Of a stretch of 64,000 nt of DNA, positions 53,094-61,995 are shown one piece after another. Within the stretch, counting starts at the first letter, position 1, and each line of letters starts with the position of its first letter. The translations under genes and the position numbers were made by a program. The DNA is from Arthrobacter sp. TMP15 (GTDB taxonomy: Bacteria; Actinomycetota; Actinomycetes; Actinomycetales; Micrococcaceae), in contig NZ_CP154262.1 in NCBI RefSeq assembly GCF_039529835.1, positions 2,418,001 through 2,482,000 on the forward strand. Direction: 5' to 3'. The notes beneath the pieces are model-generated. The model was given only the letters and a program-made list of their open reading frames with translations. It did not search any database and had not been told where the DNA came from.

Positions 53094-53365
53094 TGGCAGA
53101 AATGGAGATCTCACGGGAGCTCATGCTCAAGGCCATGCACCACCGGGACGTAAAAGCCCACCTGCAGGTGATCGCTGACCGGCGCAAAAAGCGTGTCGAG
53201 CAGCTCGCCAAGGCCGAAGGTGTGGAGATGACAGTGACGACGGTTGCCGGGGTAAGACCCGGCGGCCGGCCCTTCGTCAACATCGTCTCCGACAACGTCG
53301 ATCAGGAGTTCGGCACCTCCCGCACCGCGCGGCGCCGCATTCTCGGGCGGGCGGCTGCAGGATGA
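53093..53365 (+). CDS. Neck/head-tail connector protein, possibly HK97 gp10-like
   Basis: 90 residues. The VSDNVDQEFGTSRTARRRIL segment at the end is a recurrent feature of short gp10-type neck proteins. TGATG start; the next gene overlaps as ATGA. Confidence 0.65.
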   Translation: MAEMEISRELMLKAMHHRDVKAHLQVIADRRKKRVEQLAKAEGVEMTVTTVAGVRPGGRPFVNIVSDNVDQEFGTSRTARRRILGRAAAG

Positions 53366-53739
53366 GCCGCTGGCCCGACATCGAAAAGGCACTGGTGGCC
53401 CACCTCGAGGAGCAGACCAGCGTCCGCTGCGCCACCGAAGTGCCGGAAAAGGTCGAGGATCTGCCCGGATTCATCCGGATAGCCCGCGGCCCCGGCACTG
53501 ACGACCTGGTCACCGACGCCCCCGTTGTGGACGTCGAGTGCTTCAAGCCGGACTACGGCTCTGCAGGGGCGCTCGCAGAGGACGTCAGGCAGTTCTTCCA
53601 CGGCTTGATTGGCCGCAAGGCGGGCGGTGTCCTCATAGACCGCGTCCGCACGTCTGTCAGCCCGACATGGGTTGACTACAAAAACCCCGCGACGAACCGC
53701 TTTGTGGCTTCGTATCGCATCGAGTACCGACAGATATAG
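53362..53739 (+). CDS. Tail terminator protein
   Basis: 125 residues, DIEKALVAHLEEQTSVRCAT and a beta-rich end ATNRFVASYRIEYRQI; fits the tail-terminator/gpU-like fold that ends tail growth and binds the neck. Called from order: connectors, terminator, major tail protein. Confidence 0.72.
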   Translation: MSRWPDIEKALVAHLEEQTSVRCATEVPEKVEDLPGFIRIARGPGTDDLVTDAPVVDVECFKPDYGSAGALAEDVRQFFHGLIGRKAGGVLIDRVRTSVSPTWVDYKNPATNRFVASYRIEYRQI

Positions 53740-53751
53740 GAGGCCGCCATC

Positions 53752-54414
53752 ATGGTTGCCAAGACTTTCCAGGAACAGCAGGGGCACACGCCCGAGAACA
53801 TCCGCAAGATTCTCGAAATGGCGATCTTCGTCAAACCGAAGGAAGCCGCGGATACCGAGATCACAAACATTTGGACCGCTACTGATGGGCTGATCGTCCC
53901 GCCCGGCTACCTACCGGTGGGTCTGACCACCAAGGACGACGGCGCCTCCTGGTCCCGCGACCAGGAAGTCGTGGAAACTACCTCACACGGCTTCGCCGAG
54001 CCGACCCGTACCGACATCGTGGGGGATAAGTCCGGCCTCGCGTTCACGATGCAGGAATCCAAGCGCACCACCATGGAACTGTTCCATGGCATGGACCTGA
54101 CCACGGTCACCACCGACTCCGACGGGAACTTCTTCTTCGACAAGGCCGCCCGCCCGGTCAGCAAGCAATACCGGGTGCTGGCCATCGGCAAGGACGGCGA
54201 CGGCCCCGATGCCATCTACGTGGCCCGCTGGCTCCCGGACGCCAAGATCACCGAGAACGGCGAACAGGCCTGGTCCGAAGGCGACGAGGTCAAGTACCCC
54301 GCCACCTTCAGCGCCAAGACCGACGCCAAGGTCGGCACCTCCTTCCGCGAGATCTGGGGCGGCCCCGGACTTGACCACGAAGCCATGGGCTTCCCCGCAC
54401 CAGCAGGCCCCTAG
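53752..54414 (+). CDS. Major tail protein
   Basis: 220 residues, beta-rich. TTKDDGASWSRDQEVVETTS and KYPATFSAKTDAKVGTSFRE are the strands of the tail-tube fold. AGGAGG is 9-10 nt upstream, and a hairpin follows, as usual for a highly expressed tube gene. Confidence 0.88.
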   Translation: MVAKTFQEQQGHTPENIRKILEMAIFVKPKEAADTEITNIWTATDGLIVPPGYLPVGLTTKDDGASWSRDQEVVETTSHGFAEPTRTDIVGDKSGLAFTMQESKRTTMELFHGMDLTTVTTDSDGNFFFDKAARPVSKQYRVLAIGKDGDGPDAIYVARWLPDAKITENGEQAWSEGDEVKYPATFSAKTDAKVGTSFREIWGGPGLDHEAMGFPAPAGP

Positions 54415-54434
54415 CCCACCGCCCACCCTTATCT

Positions 54435-54470
54435 GGTGGCACCGGTTGCTTGGTAGGCCCACCGGTGCCC
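54435..54470 (+). terminator. Hairpin after the major tail protein
   Basis: GGCACCGGT (54438-54446) and ACCGGTGCC (54461-54469) with outer GGTG/CACC pairing form a stem with a 14-nt loop. No T-run; weak terminator or stabilising hairpin. Confidence 0.55.
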
Positions 54471-54512
54471 CCACCTTCTTACCCGCCTACCACCTCACCC
54501 AAGGAGTTACTC

Positions 54513-54737
54513 ATGTCCGATCTGATCAAGCTGATCTCCCCCGATGGCAAGCGCACATGGTCAACAACAGACCGCGTCGAAGCCACCAACCTCCGCGCCC
54601 AGGGCTGGCGCGCCCACACGGCACCCGCCAAGACCGACGCACCCGCACAGCCGTCCGCCGTCGAACCTCCCGAGGCGCTCGCGGACGTCCCCACCCCGCC
54701 GGCTGACAAGGCCGAACCGTCCAAGCCACGCAAGTAA
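54513..54737 (+). CDS. Small tail-module protein of unknown function
   Basis: 74 residues from ATG 54513 with AAGGAG 7 nt upstream. SDLIKLISPDGKRTWSTTDR then a Pro/Ala-rich tail. Similar in build to the post-capsid small protein at 51947-52258 (short ordered start plus low-complexity tail). Role unknown. Confidence 0.65.
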   Translation: MSDLIKLISPDGKRTWSTTDRVEATNLRAQGWRAHTAPAKTDAPAQPSAVEPPEALADVPTPPADKAEPSKPRK

Positions 54738-54754
54738 AGAAAGAGGCCTACCAA

Positions 54755-55153
54755 ATGTCACAGGAATTCAAGACTTGGGATCAGTACTCAGCTGAAGCCA
54801 AGCAGAAGCCGTTCCAGCTACCCGTCTCCGCTGAGGAGACCATCGTCATCGAGGCACCGACTGGCGCGTCCCTGCTGCAGTGGGCCCGGGCTTACCGTCA
54901 GGGCGACATGGAGGCCATGTTGATCACGCTGTGTGGCGAGCAGTGGCAGCGGGTGGAGCAGCTGCTGGCGGAGGCCGGAATGAAGGCGTTGGAGAACCTC
55001 ATCACCGACATGATGCTCCACTTCGAGCTGGCGGAAGCCGTGGTCCTGATCGGCCCGGGCGGCGGCAAAGTCACCGAGCGGGACCCCCGCAAGATCCGCC
55101 TGATGCTGAAACAGGGGTACACCACCCAGGGGGAAGCTCCTTCCCGTATCTAG
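54755..55153 (+). CDS. Tail assembly chaperone G (short form)
   Basis: 132 residues. LLQWARAYRQGDMEAMLITL and EQLLAEAGMKALENLITDMM are helices typical of the gpG chaperone that guides the tape measure. Lies between the major tail protein and the tape-measure gene; ends near an overlapping -1 frame, the classical G/GT arrangement. Confidence 0.82.
   Translation: MSQEFKTWDQYSAEAKQKPFQLPVSAEETIVIEAPTGASLLQWARAYRQGDMEAMLITLCGEQWQRVEQLLAEAGMKALENLITDMMLHFELAEAVVLIGPGGGKVTERDPRKIRLMLKQGYTTQGEAPSRI
55129..55135 (+). other. Candidate -1 frameshift slip site
   Basis: GGGGGAA sits 18 nt before the G stop codon. In the zero frame it reads CAG-GGG-GAA; slipping back one base reads GGG-GGA-AGC and enters the T frame. 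The P-site glycine codon re-pairs perfectly; the A-site does not, so this is not the ideal XXXYYYZ heptamer. No stop exists in the -1 frame from well upstream, so other sites remain possible. Confidence 0.55.
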
Positions 55154-55632
55154 TCTCCATGGTGGACAGGTACGGGGCCGAGATTGAAGCAGATTTCCAC
55201 CGGGAGTACTCCTTGGATCTCCTGGACTTCTTTCGAGGCAAGCACTCGTGGCGGAAGCTCCGCATCCTGCTGGACCGGCTGCCGGGAACGTCGCTGCTGC
55301 GGGAGTCAATCGCCAATGACGACGAGGTGGCCGCCCGGATCATGGCGGACATGGCGGCCGCGAAGAAGTCGGCGCCGTCGGATCCGGGCCCGCGGGTCTC
55401 GGAATACTCCCCCGAGGTTCAGCGGCTGGATGAGCTGGTCGACAAGGTCACCATCCTGACGACCACCGTGGTGGGGATGCTTGGCGGCAAGCCACGGCCG
55501 GGCCGCCCGGCCAAGCGTCCACAGACGGCGTTCACCCGGGCGCGCCAGGCGCTGGCCATGGCACGGCACCGCTCACTGCTGAATGAAGTAGCCGATGCAC
55601 AGGCCAGATGGTCTGAGCGTCATCAAAAATAG
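55129..55632 (+). CDS. Tail assembly chaperone T extension (made as G-T fusion by -1 frameshift)
   Basis: The -1 frame continues for about 166 residues after the slip: SSFPYLVSMVDRYGAEIEAD, FHREYSLDLLDFFRGKHSWR, KLRILLDRLPGTSLLRESIA, ending in a basic helix. The fusion with G would be about 292 residues. Y-SLDLLDFFRGKHSWRKL is a common T-domain pattern in actinophages. No ribosome-binding site for independent translation is evident. Confidence 0.8.
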   Translation, partial: GGSSFPYLVSMVDRYGAEIEADFHREYSLDLLDFFRGKHSWRKLRILLDRLPGTSLLRESIANDDEVAARIMADMAAAKKSAPSDPGPRVSEYSPEVQRLDELVDKVTILTTTVVGMLGGKPRPGRPAKRPQTAFTRARQALAMARHRSLLNEVADAQARWSERHQK

Positions 55633-55640
55633 GAGGCGCA

Positions 55641-58600
55641 ATGGCCCAGGCCGAAGACACAGTTTGGCTGCCGGTACTGCCGTCAATGAAGGGCTTCGGC
55701 CCGGCGCTCGTCAAGGGCTCCGCGGCTGAGTCCGACAAGGCAGGCGGCGAGGCTGGCAAGCGCTTCGGCAAGGCCCTTGTACTGGGCGTCGGCGCCGTTG
55801 GTGCTGGCGCCCTGGCCACAGGCGCAGCTCTGTACAAGGTTGGCGAGATCTTCGACGACGTCGCCGACACCATCCGCGTCGGCACCGGCGCGACGGGGAA
55901 GGACCTTGACGGGCTGGTCGATGTGGCCAAGCGTGTGGGCGCCTCTGTGCCGGCCGAGTTTGAAGACATTGGGGCCACCGTGGCCGATGTAAATACTCGC
56001 ATGGGCCTCTCCGGGGAGACTCTGGAGAAGGTGGCATCCCAGTATCTGGAGGCTGGCCGCATCCTGGGTGAAGAAGTAGACATCATGAAAACTGGTGCGG
56101 CCTTCAACGCCTTCAAGATTGAGGGCGATGACGTTTCAGGGGCACTGGATCACCTCTTCCAGGTCTCGCAGGCTACCGGCATCGGCATCAACGAGCTGGC
56201 CGACGGCGTGGCCAGGAACGCACCCGCCATCCAGGCATTGGGTTTCTCCTTCGAGGAGTCGGCGGCCATGATTGGCTCCTTCGACAAGGCAGGTTTGAAT
56301 TCGGGGGCGATCATGGCGTCCATGTCCAAGGGCCTGGTGACCTTGGCGAAGGACGGGGAAGAGCCCCAGAAGGCTTTTAAGCGTGTGGTCGGTGAGATCG
56401 ACGGATTCATCAAGTCGGGCGACGAGGCCGGGGCCCTGAATCTCGCTTCAAAGGTTTTCGGCACAAAGGGCGCCACTCAATTCATAGGTGCCATGAAGGC
56501 CGGCACCATGAACTTGGAGGACTTGGAGAAAGCTGCAGGCCAGACCGGCGACACCATTCTGGGCGCTGGTGCGGAGACGATGGACTTCGCCGAGCAGTGG
56601 ATGATGTTCAAGAACAAAATCCTTGTCTGGTTGGAGCCTGCAGCCTCGGCGGTTTTTGGGGCTATCGGAACGCTGATGGGCGAGATCACCGACGGCGTCA
56701 CGGCCTTCGGCGCCGCCTGGGCAGCCAACGATGGGGACATTACAAGCTCCGGCATTCCCGGTCTCATGGAGCAGCTCGCGTTCTACGCTCGCCAGACCTT
56801 CGATTATTTCAAGGACACCGTGATTCCGAACCTCCAAGAATTTGGTGGGTGGCTTCGGGAAAACGAAGGCACCATCGCGGCCGTGGCTGGCGTGATCGGC
56901 GTGCTGCTGCTGCCGATCTTTGTCCGGTTGGGCGTAGAGGCGCTCATCGCCGGCGGCAAGCAGGTTGCAAGCTGGGCCATGTCCGGCGGAGGTGCCGTGA
57001 AGACTGCCGGGCTCTACGTCATCAACAGCTACAAGATGATCGGCGCTTGGGTGGCCATGAGCCTCGCGGCCATCAAGTCCGGCGCCGAGACCGCAGCGAT
57101 CTGGCTGATGTACCGGCTGGACTCTCTGAAGGCCATGGGTGCCATGATGGCATCCAAGGTCTCCATCATCGGATCATGGATCGCCATGGGCGCCGCTGCG
57201 GTAACTTCCGGTATCCGAACGGCCGCTGTGTGGACGGGCACGATTATCCGCAGCGCGGTCTCTGGCGCAATCTCCTTCGGCATCCAAACGGCTCTGGTGG
57301 TTGGTGGCTGGGTCCTCATGGGCGTCCAGTCCCTGATCCAAGGCGCTCGCATGGCCGCGGCATGGGTGCTGGCCATGGGGCCCGTCGGCTGGGTCATCGC
57401 AGCCGTCATTGGTCTGGTGGCTCTGATCGTCGCGAACTGGGACAAGGTGTCCGAGTGGACACGGGTTGCCTGGGAAGCGGTGGTCGGCTGGATCGTCGGT
57501 GCCTGGAAAAATGTGGTCAACTTTACGACCATTTACTGGGGAATTGTCACCGGGATTTTTACCGGCGTCGTGAATTTCGTCAAGAATATTTTCGCTGCCG
57601 TGTTCACGTGGCTGCAGGATTACGTGATCAAGCCCGTTTTCCTCGGCATCCAGCTGTACATCAAGGCGTGGTGGTTCGTGGTCTCCACGATCTTCAACGC
57701 GGTCCGTAATTTCGTGATGGTCACGCTGGCCGGCGCCTTCATTTGGTTCCGCGACAGCGTCATCGTCCCCGTGTTCAACGGCATCCGGGACGTCATCAAG
57801 ACGGTCTGGGAAAAGGGCATCAAGCCTGTGTTTGATTTCCTGATGAATACCGTGACCAAATCCATTCCTGAAGCATTTCAAAAGGGCGTGGATGGGGCCA
57901 AGAAGATCTGGGAAACGCTCCTCGACATCGCCAAGAAGCCGGTGCGCTTTGTTGTCGACACCGTCGTCAATAAGGGCCTGATCGGGACGTTCAACAAGGT
58001 GGCCAAGTTCCTGCCAGGGATCAAGCCACTGGGTGAAGTCGTCCTGCCCCCAGGCTTCCGCTCTGGTGGGTACACAGGCAACCTGCCGTGGAACCATGTG
58101 GCCGGCATCGTGCACGGTGACGAGCAAGTGATCCGCGCCGAGTCACGCCGCTCCATTGAGGGACGTGTGCCTGGATTCTTGGACGCACTGAACCGCTTCG
58201 GCGCTTCAGCGTTGGATAAGGCCGGGTTCCGCACTGGTGGCCGGGTGAACCCGACAAAGAACATGACACTGACACAGGGGTACTCAGCAGCTCACGACGG
58301 CATTGACATTGGTGTCGGAGTGGGCACTCCTGTCTTCGCGACCGGCCCCGGCGTCGTCACACACGCCGGACCAGGCGCGAGAGCTCCCGGCGTCTGGGGT
58401 GGCAACGAGGTCCACATCAAGGGCGGCGGCATTGAGCGCTGGTTCGCCCACCTGTCACAGATCGGGGTGAAAGTTGGCCAGCAAGTAGCTACAGGGCAGC
58501 AAATCGCATTGTCCGGCAACACTGGCATCTCATCTGGCCCGCACTTGCACTTCGGCGCCTACTCAGGCGGCTGGCCGAACGCAATGGACCCCATGGCCTA

Positions 58601-59081
58601 CCTTGGTGGCGCCGCGGCACCCACGGGCGGCGGAGGGTTCTTCGATCCGCTCAGCGCACTGCACAGCCTGGCCGACGGCGTGATGAAGAAAGTCATCGAC
58701 GCAGTCCCCGGCGGCGGGTTCATGGTGGACGCGGCTGCCGGTATCGGCAAGAAGCTGATCACCGATGTGGGCGACTGGGCCAAGGACAAGCTGGGGATGG
58801 GCGCAACTGCCGGCCCCCAAGGCGCACACCTTGACCCGCTGCTGTATGACCAGGGCGGAATCCTCCGCCCTGGCTTCTCCAACGTCGTCAACAGAACCCG
58901 GGACCCCGAGTACATCCTCAACCCGCGCCAGTGGGAAGCGATGTTCAACCTGGCCGACCGGCCCGACGGTGGCGGCGACACCTGGAACGTGCAACTGCCT
59001 CCGGATGCCTCCGTAGGAGACCTGATGGACGAAGTGTCCCACCGCGACCGCGTCAACGCCCGAGGAGGTGCCAACAGATGA
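55641..59081 (+). CDS. Tape measure protein with M23 peptidase domain
   Basis: 1146 residues; length sets tail length. The first part is helical with a phage_tail_tape-type domain (about 60-330: TIRVGTGATGKDLDGLVDVA, RNAPAIQALGFSFEESAAMI), then several hydrophobic segments between about 410 and 720. Residues about 865-990 form an LytM/M23 domain: GYSAAHDGIDIGVGVGTPVF with His885 and Asp889, and GPHLHFGAYSG with His968 and His970, so the zinc ligands are complete. It should open cell-wall crosslinks during DNA entry. Preceded by AGGAGG. Confidence 0.94.
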   Translation: MAQAEDTVWLPVLPSMKGFGPALVKGSAAESDKAGGEAGKRFGKALVLGVGAVGAGALATGAALYKVGEIFDDVADTIRVGTGATGKDLDGLVDVAKRVGASVPAEFEDIGATVADVNTRMGLSGETLEKVASQYLEAGRILGEEVDIMKTGAAFNAFKIEGDDVSGALDHLFQVSQATGIGINELADGVARNAPAIQALGFSFEESAAMIGSFDKAGLNSGAIMASMSKGLVTLAKDGEEPQKAFKRVVGEIDGFIKSGDEAGALNLASKVFGTKGATQFIGAMKAGTMNLEDLEKAAGQTGDTILGAGAETMDFAEQWMMFKNKILVWLEPAASAVFGAIGTLMGEITDGVTAFGAAWAANDGDITSSGIPGLMEQLAFYARQTFDYFKDTVIPNLQEFGGWLRENEGTIAAVAGVIGVLLLPIFVRLGVEALIAGGKQVASWAMSGGGAVKTAGLYVINSYKMIGAWVAMSLAAIKSGAETAAIWLMYRLDSLKAMGAMMASKVSIIGSWIAMGAAAVTSGIRTAAVWTGTIIRSAVSGAISFGIQTALVVGGWVLMGVQSLIQGARMAAAWVLAMGPVGWVIAAVIGLVALIVANWDKVSEWTRVAWEAVVGWIVGAWKNVVNFTTIYWGIVTGIFTGVVNFVKNIFAAVFTWLQDYVIKPVFLGIQLYIKAWWFVVSTIFNAVRNFVMVTLAGAFIWFRDSVIVPVFNGIRDVIKTVWEKGIKPVFDFLMNTVTKSIPEAFQKGVDGAKKIWETLLDIAKKPVRFVVDTVVNKGLIGTFNKVAKFLPGIKPLGEVVLPPGFRSGGYTGNLPWNHVAGIVHGDEQVIRAESRRSIEGRVPGFLDALNRFGASALDKAGFRTGGRVNPTKNMTLTQGYSAAHDGIDIGVGVGTPVFATGPGVVTHAGPGARAPGVWGGNEVHIKGGGIERWFAHLSQIGVKVGQQVATGQQIALSGNTGISSGPHLHFGAYSGGWPNAMDPMAYLGGAAAPTGGGGFFDPLSALHSLADGVMKKVIDAVPGGGFMVDAAAGIGKKLITDVGDWAKDKLGMGATAGPQGAHLDPLLYDQGGILRPGFSNVVNRTRDPEYILNPRQWEAMFNLADRPDGGGDTWNVQLPPDASVGDLMDEVSHRDRVNARGGANR

Positions 59082-59938
59082 TGTTCCGCTACCAGGGCAT
59101 CGAGTTCGGCGGCGACACCGGATCTCTGCTGGTGACAGGCTTCAAGCCTGGCGCAGCAGAGATCCGGGGCAACGACACGGCCCGCCCCAACAGGGACGGC
59201 ACCATCGCAGGCCGAGAGTTTCTCGGCTCAGCAACATGGGCCTTCGACATCTCCACCAATGAGCAGGACCTCGCAGAGGCGCTGGCAACCGCCAGCGCCC
59301 TCGAGGCAGCATGGAAAGACCCTGCCGTCCGGCTGGCTCCCAACACGCTGGCCCCGCTGTCTTACGAGACAGCGGGCCGCTGGCGCCGCGTCTACGGCCG
59401 CCCCGGTCTCTACACCCCACCGGACGGCGACCACCTAACCACCCTTGGCGTCGGACGCATCACCGCCGACTTCAAAGTTCACAAGCCCGGCTCGTATGAC
59501 GACGCTGAAACCTCCGTGGCCCTAACCATCGTCCCCGCCTCCACCGGCGGGCTCATGGCACCACTAGTAGCGCCCCTGTCCACGGTCCGGTCCAGCGCAC
59601 CCCGGGCAGGCTTCGTCACCAACGCCGGCGACGCCCCAACCCCGCTCAAGGCCACTATCCACGGCCCTATCACTGAGCCGTGGGTGCGCTCGCCGGAGGG
59701 CTGGGAAGTGGGCCTGACGGGGTCATTGGCTTATGACGAGTCAGTGACCGTGGACCCTTTGGCGGGGACGGTGACGAGGCAGGACGGGTCTCCGGCCAAT
59801 GGGCGTTTGACTCGCAAGACCCGGCTTAGTGGGACGCTCCTGCAGCCGGGGATCACGGAACTGACCTTTGGCGGCATTGACCTGACGGGCACGGCGAGAG
59901 CTGTGCTGTCGTGGCGGAACGCTTACACATCAATTTAG
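59078..59938 (+). CDS. Distal tail protein
   Basis: 286 residues. MMFRYQGIEFGGDTGSLLVT, PNRDGTIAGREFLGSATWAF and LTRKTRLSGTLLQPGITELT match actinophage distal tail (Dit-like) proteins placed right after the tape measure. ATG 59078 overlaps the tape stop as ATGA; GAGGAGG lies upstream. Confidence 0.85.
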   Translation: MMFRYQGIEFGGDTGSLLVTGFKPGAAEIRGNDTARPNRDGTIAGREFLGSATWAFDISTNEQDLAEALATASALEAAWKDPAVRLAPNTLAPLSYETAGRWRRVYGRPGLYTPPDGDHLTTLGVGRITADFKVHKPGSYDDAETSVALTIVPASTGGLMAPLVAPLSTVRSSAPRAGFVTNAGDAPTPLKATIHGPITEPWVRSPEGWEVGLTGSLAYDESVTVDPLAGTVTRQDGSPANGRLTRKTRLSGTLLQPGITELTFGGIDLTGTARAVLSWRNAYTSI

Positions 59939-59947
59939 GAGGCCCCA

Positions 59948-60910
59948 GTGGCATTTGATTCGACCCCTTGGTTTGTGGGCGGCGGCGCGCAGCATTCGCC
60001 GGAGACGGCACGTGTGTTGGCGTATGCGGCGACGAATGGCGCGGAGGGGGTGGCCGGCGTCGATGATTTGAAGGTCCAGGCGCAGGCCGTGCCGAACGGG
60101 ACTGTGCAGGTCCTCACGGGCGCCGCGCTTCTGTTGAACCGGTACCCGGGCGGGAATGGCCAGACGTATGCGTTACGTAACGCAACGGCAACGGCGGTTA
60201 CGGTAACGCCAACGGGGTCCGGTGGTGGCCGAACTGATCTTGTGGTGGCGCGCGTGCTGGATCCGCAGTACGAGGGCGTGGCACCGCCCAACCCTCTGAC
60301 CTTCCAGTATGCATTCCCTACGATCATCCAGGGCGTGTCGGCCGGGACCAAGACGGCGAAGGAACTGAATCTTGGTTACCCCGCTGTGGCGCTGGCCAAG
60401 ATCACGCTGCCAGCGTCCACGGCGACGGTGACGGCGGGGATGATTACGGACTTGCGGCGGGTGGCGAACCCTCGCCGCGAGCGGGCCATGCGGACGGTCT
60501 ACGCGACGGCGGCTCTGTCCATGACGAACGCCTACGGATATTGGCCAATTAATGCAGCACAGCGGCCTATCGTTCATGTTCCCAGCTGGGCCACTCATTT
60601 GGACATTGTGGTGCATATCAGCGGCGCGAAGTTCGTCAAGGGCTCCACTGCTGACTTTGTGGCTGGTATCCGCACCATGTTTGGCGCTGGCAACTACGGG
60701 GAGCACAGCATCATTGTCCAGGACGCGGAGGACACTAACGGCCGGTACCACTACAGCTTGATCGGATCTCACAAGATCACGGCCGCGATGAGGGACACGG
60801 ACCAGTCAATTACGTTGCAAGCTCAGCGGACAAGCACCACCGGGAACGTAACTGCTGACCCTCAGACCAGCGTCATTATCGACTGGGAATTCAGTGAGGT
60901 TGCGGAGTGA
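59948..60910 (+). CDS. Minor tail protein
   Basis: 320 residues, GTG start with GGAGG 6 nt upstream. Gly/Ala/Thr-rich beta protein: GTVQVLTGAALLLNRYPGGN, then LVVARVLDPQYEG, with a distinct C-terminal domain from about 185 (SMTNAYGYWPINAAQRPIVH). Likely baseplate or receptor-related; exact role unknown. A stretch at 60170-60218 is rich in GTTACG/GTAACG units. Confidence 0.78.
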   Translation: MAFDSTPWFVGGGAQHSPETARVLAYAATNGAEGVAGVDDLKVQAQAVPNGTVQVLTGAALLLNRYPGGNGQTYALRNATATAVTVTPTGSGGGRTDLVVARVLDPQYEGVAPPNPLTFQYAFPTIIQGVSAGTKTAKELNLGYPAVALAKITLPASTATVTAGMITDLRRVANPRRERAMRTVYATAALSMTNAYGYWPINAAQRPIVHVPSWATHLDIVVHISGAKFVKGSTADFVAGIRTMFGAGNYGEHSIIVQDAEDTNGRYHYSLIGSHKITAAMRDTDQSITLQAQRTSTTGNVTADPQTSVIIDWEFSEVAE

Positions 60911-61995
60911 GCTGGCGTTTCCGACTACGGTCGCTCCCGTCTGGGGAATGGGTGGATCATGACCTGCAGTTGCTCACAGCCACCGTGACTGAGGCTGTGA
61001 ATGCTCCGGCGGACATTACCGGCGAGCTGCCTCTGGGGGATGTGTCGGGTGGGCAGATCACCCAGTGGGGGTCGCTGCTCGTGGCCGAGCAAGAGGGCAA
61101 AGACCCGGTCTGTGCCATTGTCGATCACCTCTCCAAGGAGGGGGACATGCTCAAGATCGGCGCCGGGGGGTTCAGCATGTATCCGACTGGGTTGCCGTGG
61201 CTGGGCAAGGACTTCGCCGGGGTGAAGGTTGACCCGTTGGATATGGTGCGGAAGGTCTGGGCTGAGGTCCAGTCTTACCCGGACGGTGACTTGGGCGTGG
61301 TTGTTGATCCGCTCAAGTCCCCTGTACGGATTGGCACCCCTGAGGTTGAGAACAATTTCACGACAGGGGCTGGTGAAGATGTCAGTTTTGTGTCTGGCCC
61401 GTTCCGGTTGGCGTGGTGGTCTACGGACGATCTGGGCAAGGTCTTTAGTGACCTCGCATCGAGCACCCCGTTTGAGTATGCGGAGCGCAGCGCCTGGGTT
61501 GGCGAGGACAGCGAAGAGTTGACTCACCGTATCCAGTTGGGGTATCCGACGATTGGGACGCGGAAGTCTGATCTTCATTTTGAGATCGGGGTGAACGTCA
61601 CCGCAGCCCCGTCTGTGTCTCAGTCTGCGTATGCGTCTGAGGTGATGATGCTGGGTGCTGGTGATGGTTCGGCCCGTGTGAAGGCTGACCGGCTCACGCA
61701 GGCTACTGGCCGGTTGCGACGGGTGCATGTTGCTGAGGATAAGTCTTTGAAGTCTAGGTCCGCGGCGACTGCTGCGGCCCGTCCTTTGTTGGCGAGTTTC
61801 AGTCCGGCCCATCTTATTGAGTCCATTGAGGTCATCGATCACGACAGCGCCCCATACGGTTCCTTTGCGCCGGGGGATGTGATCTTTGTCCAGGGCGATG
61901 CCGGGTGGGCTGACCTTGCACTGTGGGTGCGGATACATGAGCTGACCGTGAATTGTGACACCGGCAGCATGAGCTTGAAAGTTGGTGTGGAGTGA
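60907..61995 (+). CDS. Minor tail protein, Gp37-like (ReqiPepy6 type)
   Basis: 362 residues. SWRFRLRSLPSGEWVDHDLQ, WGSLLVAEQEGKDPVCAIVD and the end DLALWVRIHELTVNCDTGSM match the tail-tip (Tal-like) proteins annotated Gp37-like in actinophages. GTG start overlaps the previous stop as GTGA. Confidence 0.8.
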   Translation: MSWRFRLRSLPSGEWVDHDLQLLTATVTEAVNAPADITGELPLGDVSGGQITQWGSLLVAEQEGKDPVCAIVDHLSKEGDMLKIGAGGFSMYPTGLPWLGKDFAGVKVDPLDMVRKVWAEVQSYPDGDLGVVVDPLKSPVRIGTPEVENNFTTGAGEDVSFVSGPFRLAWWSTDDLGKVFSDLASSTPFEYAERSAWVGEDSEELTHRIQLGYPTIGTRKSDLHFEIGVNVTAAPSVSQSAYASEVMMLGAGDGSARVKADRLTQATGRLRRVHVAEDKSLKSRSAATAAARPLLASFSPAHLIESIEVIDHDSAPYGSFAPGDVIFVQGDAGWADLALWVRIHELTVNCDTGSMSLKVGVE

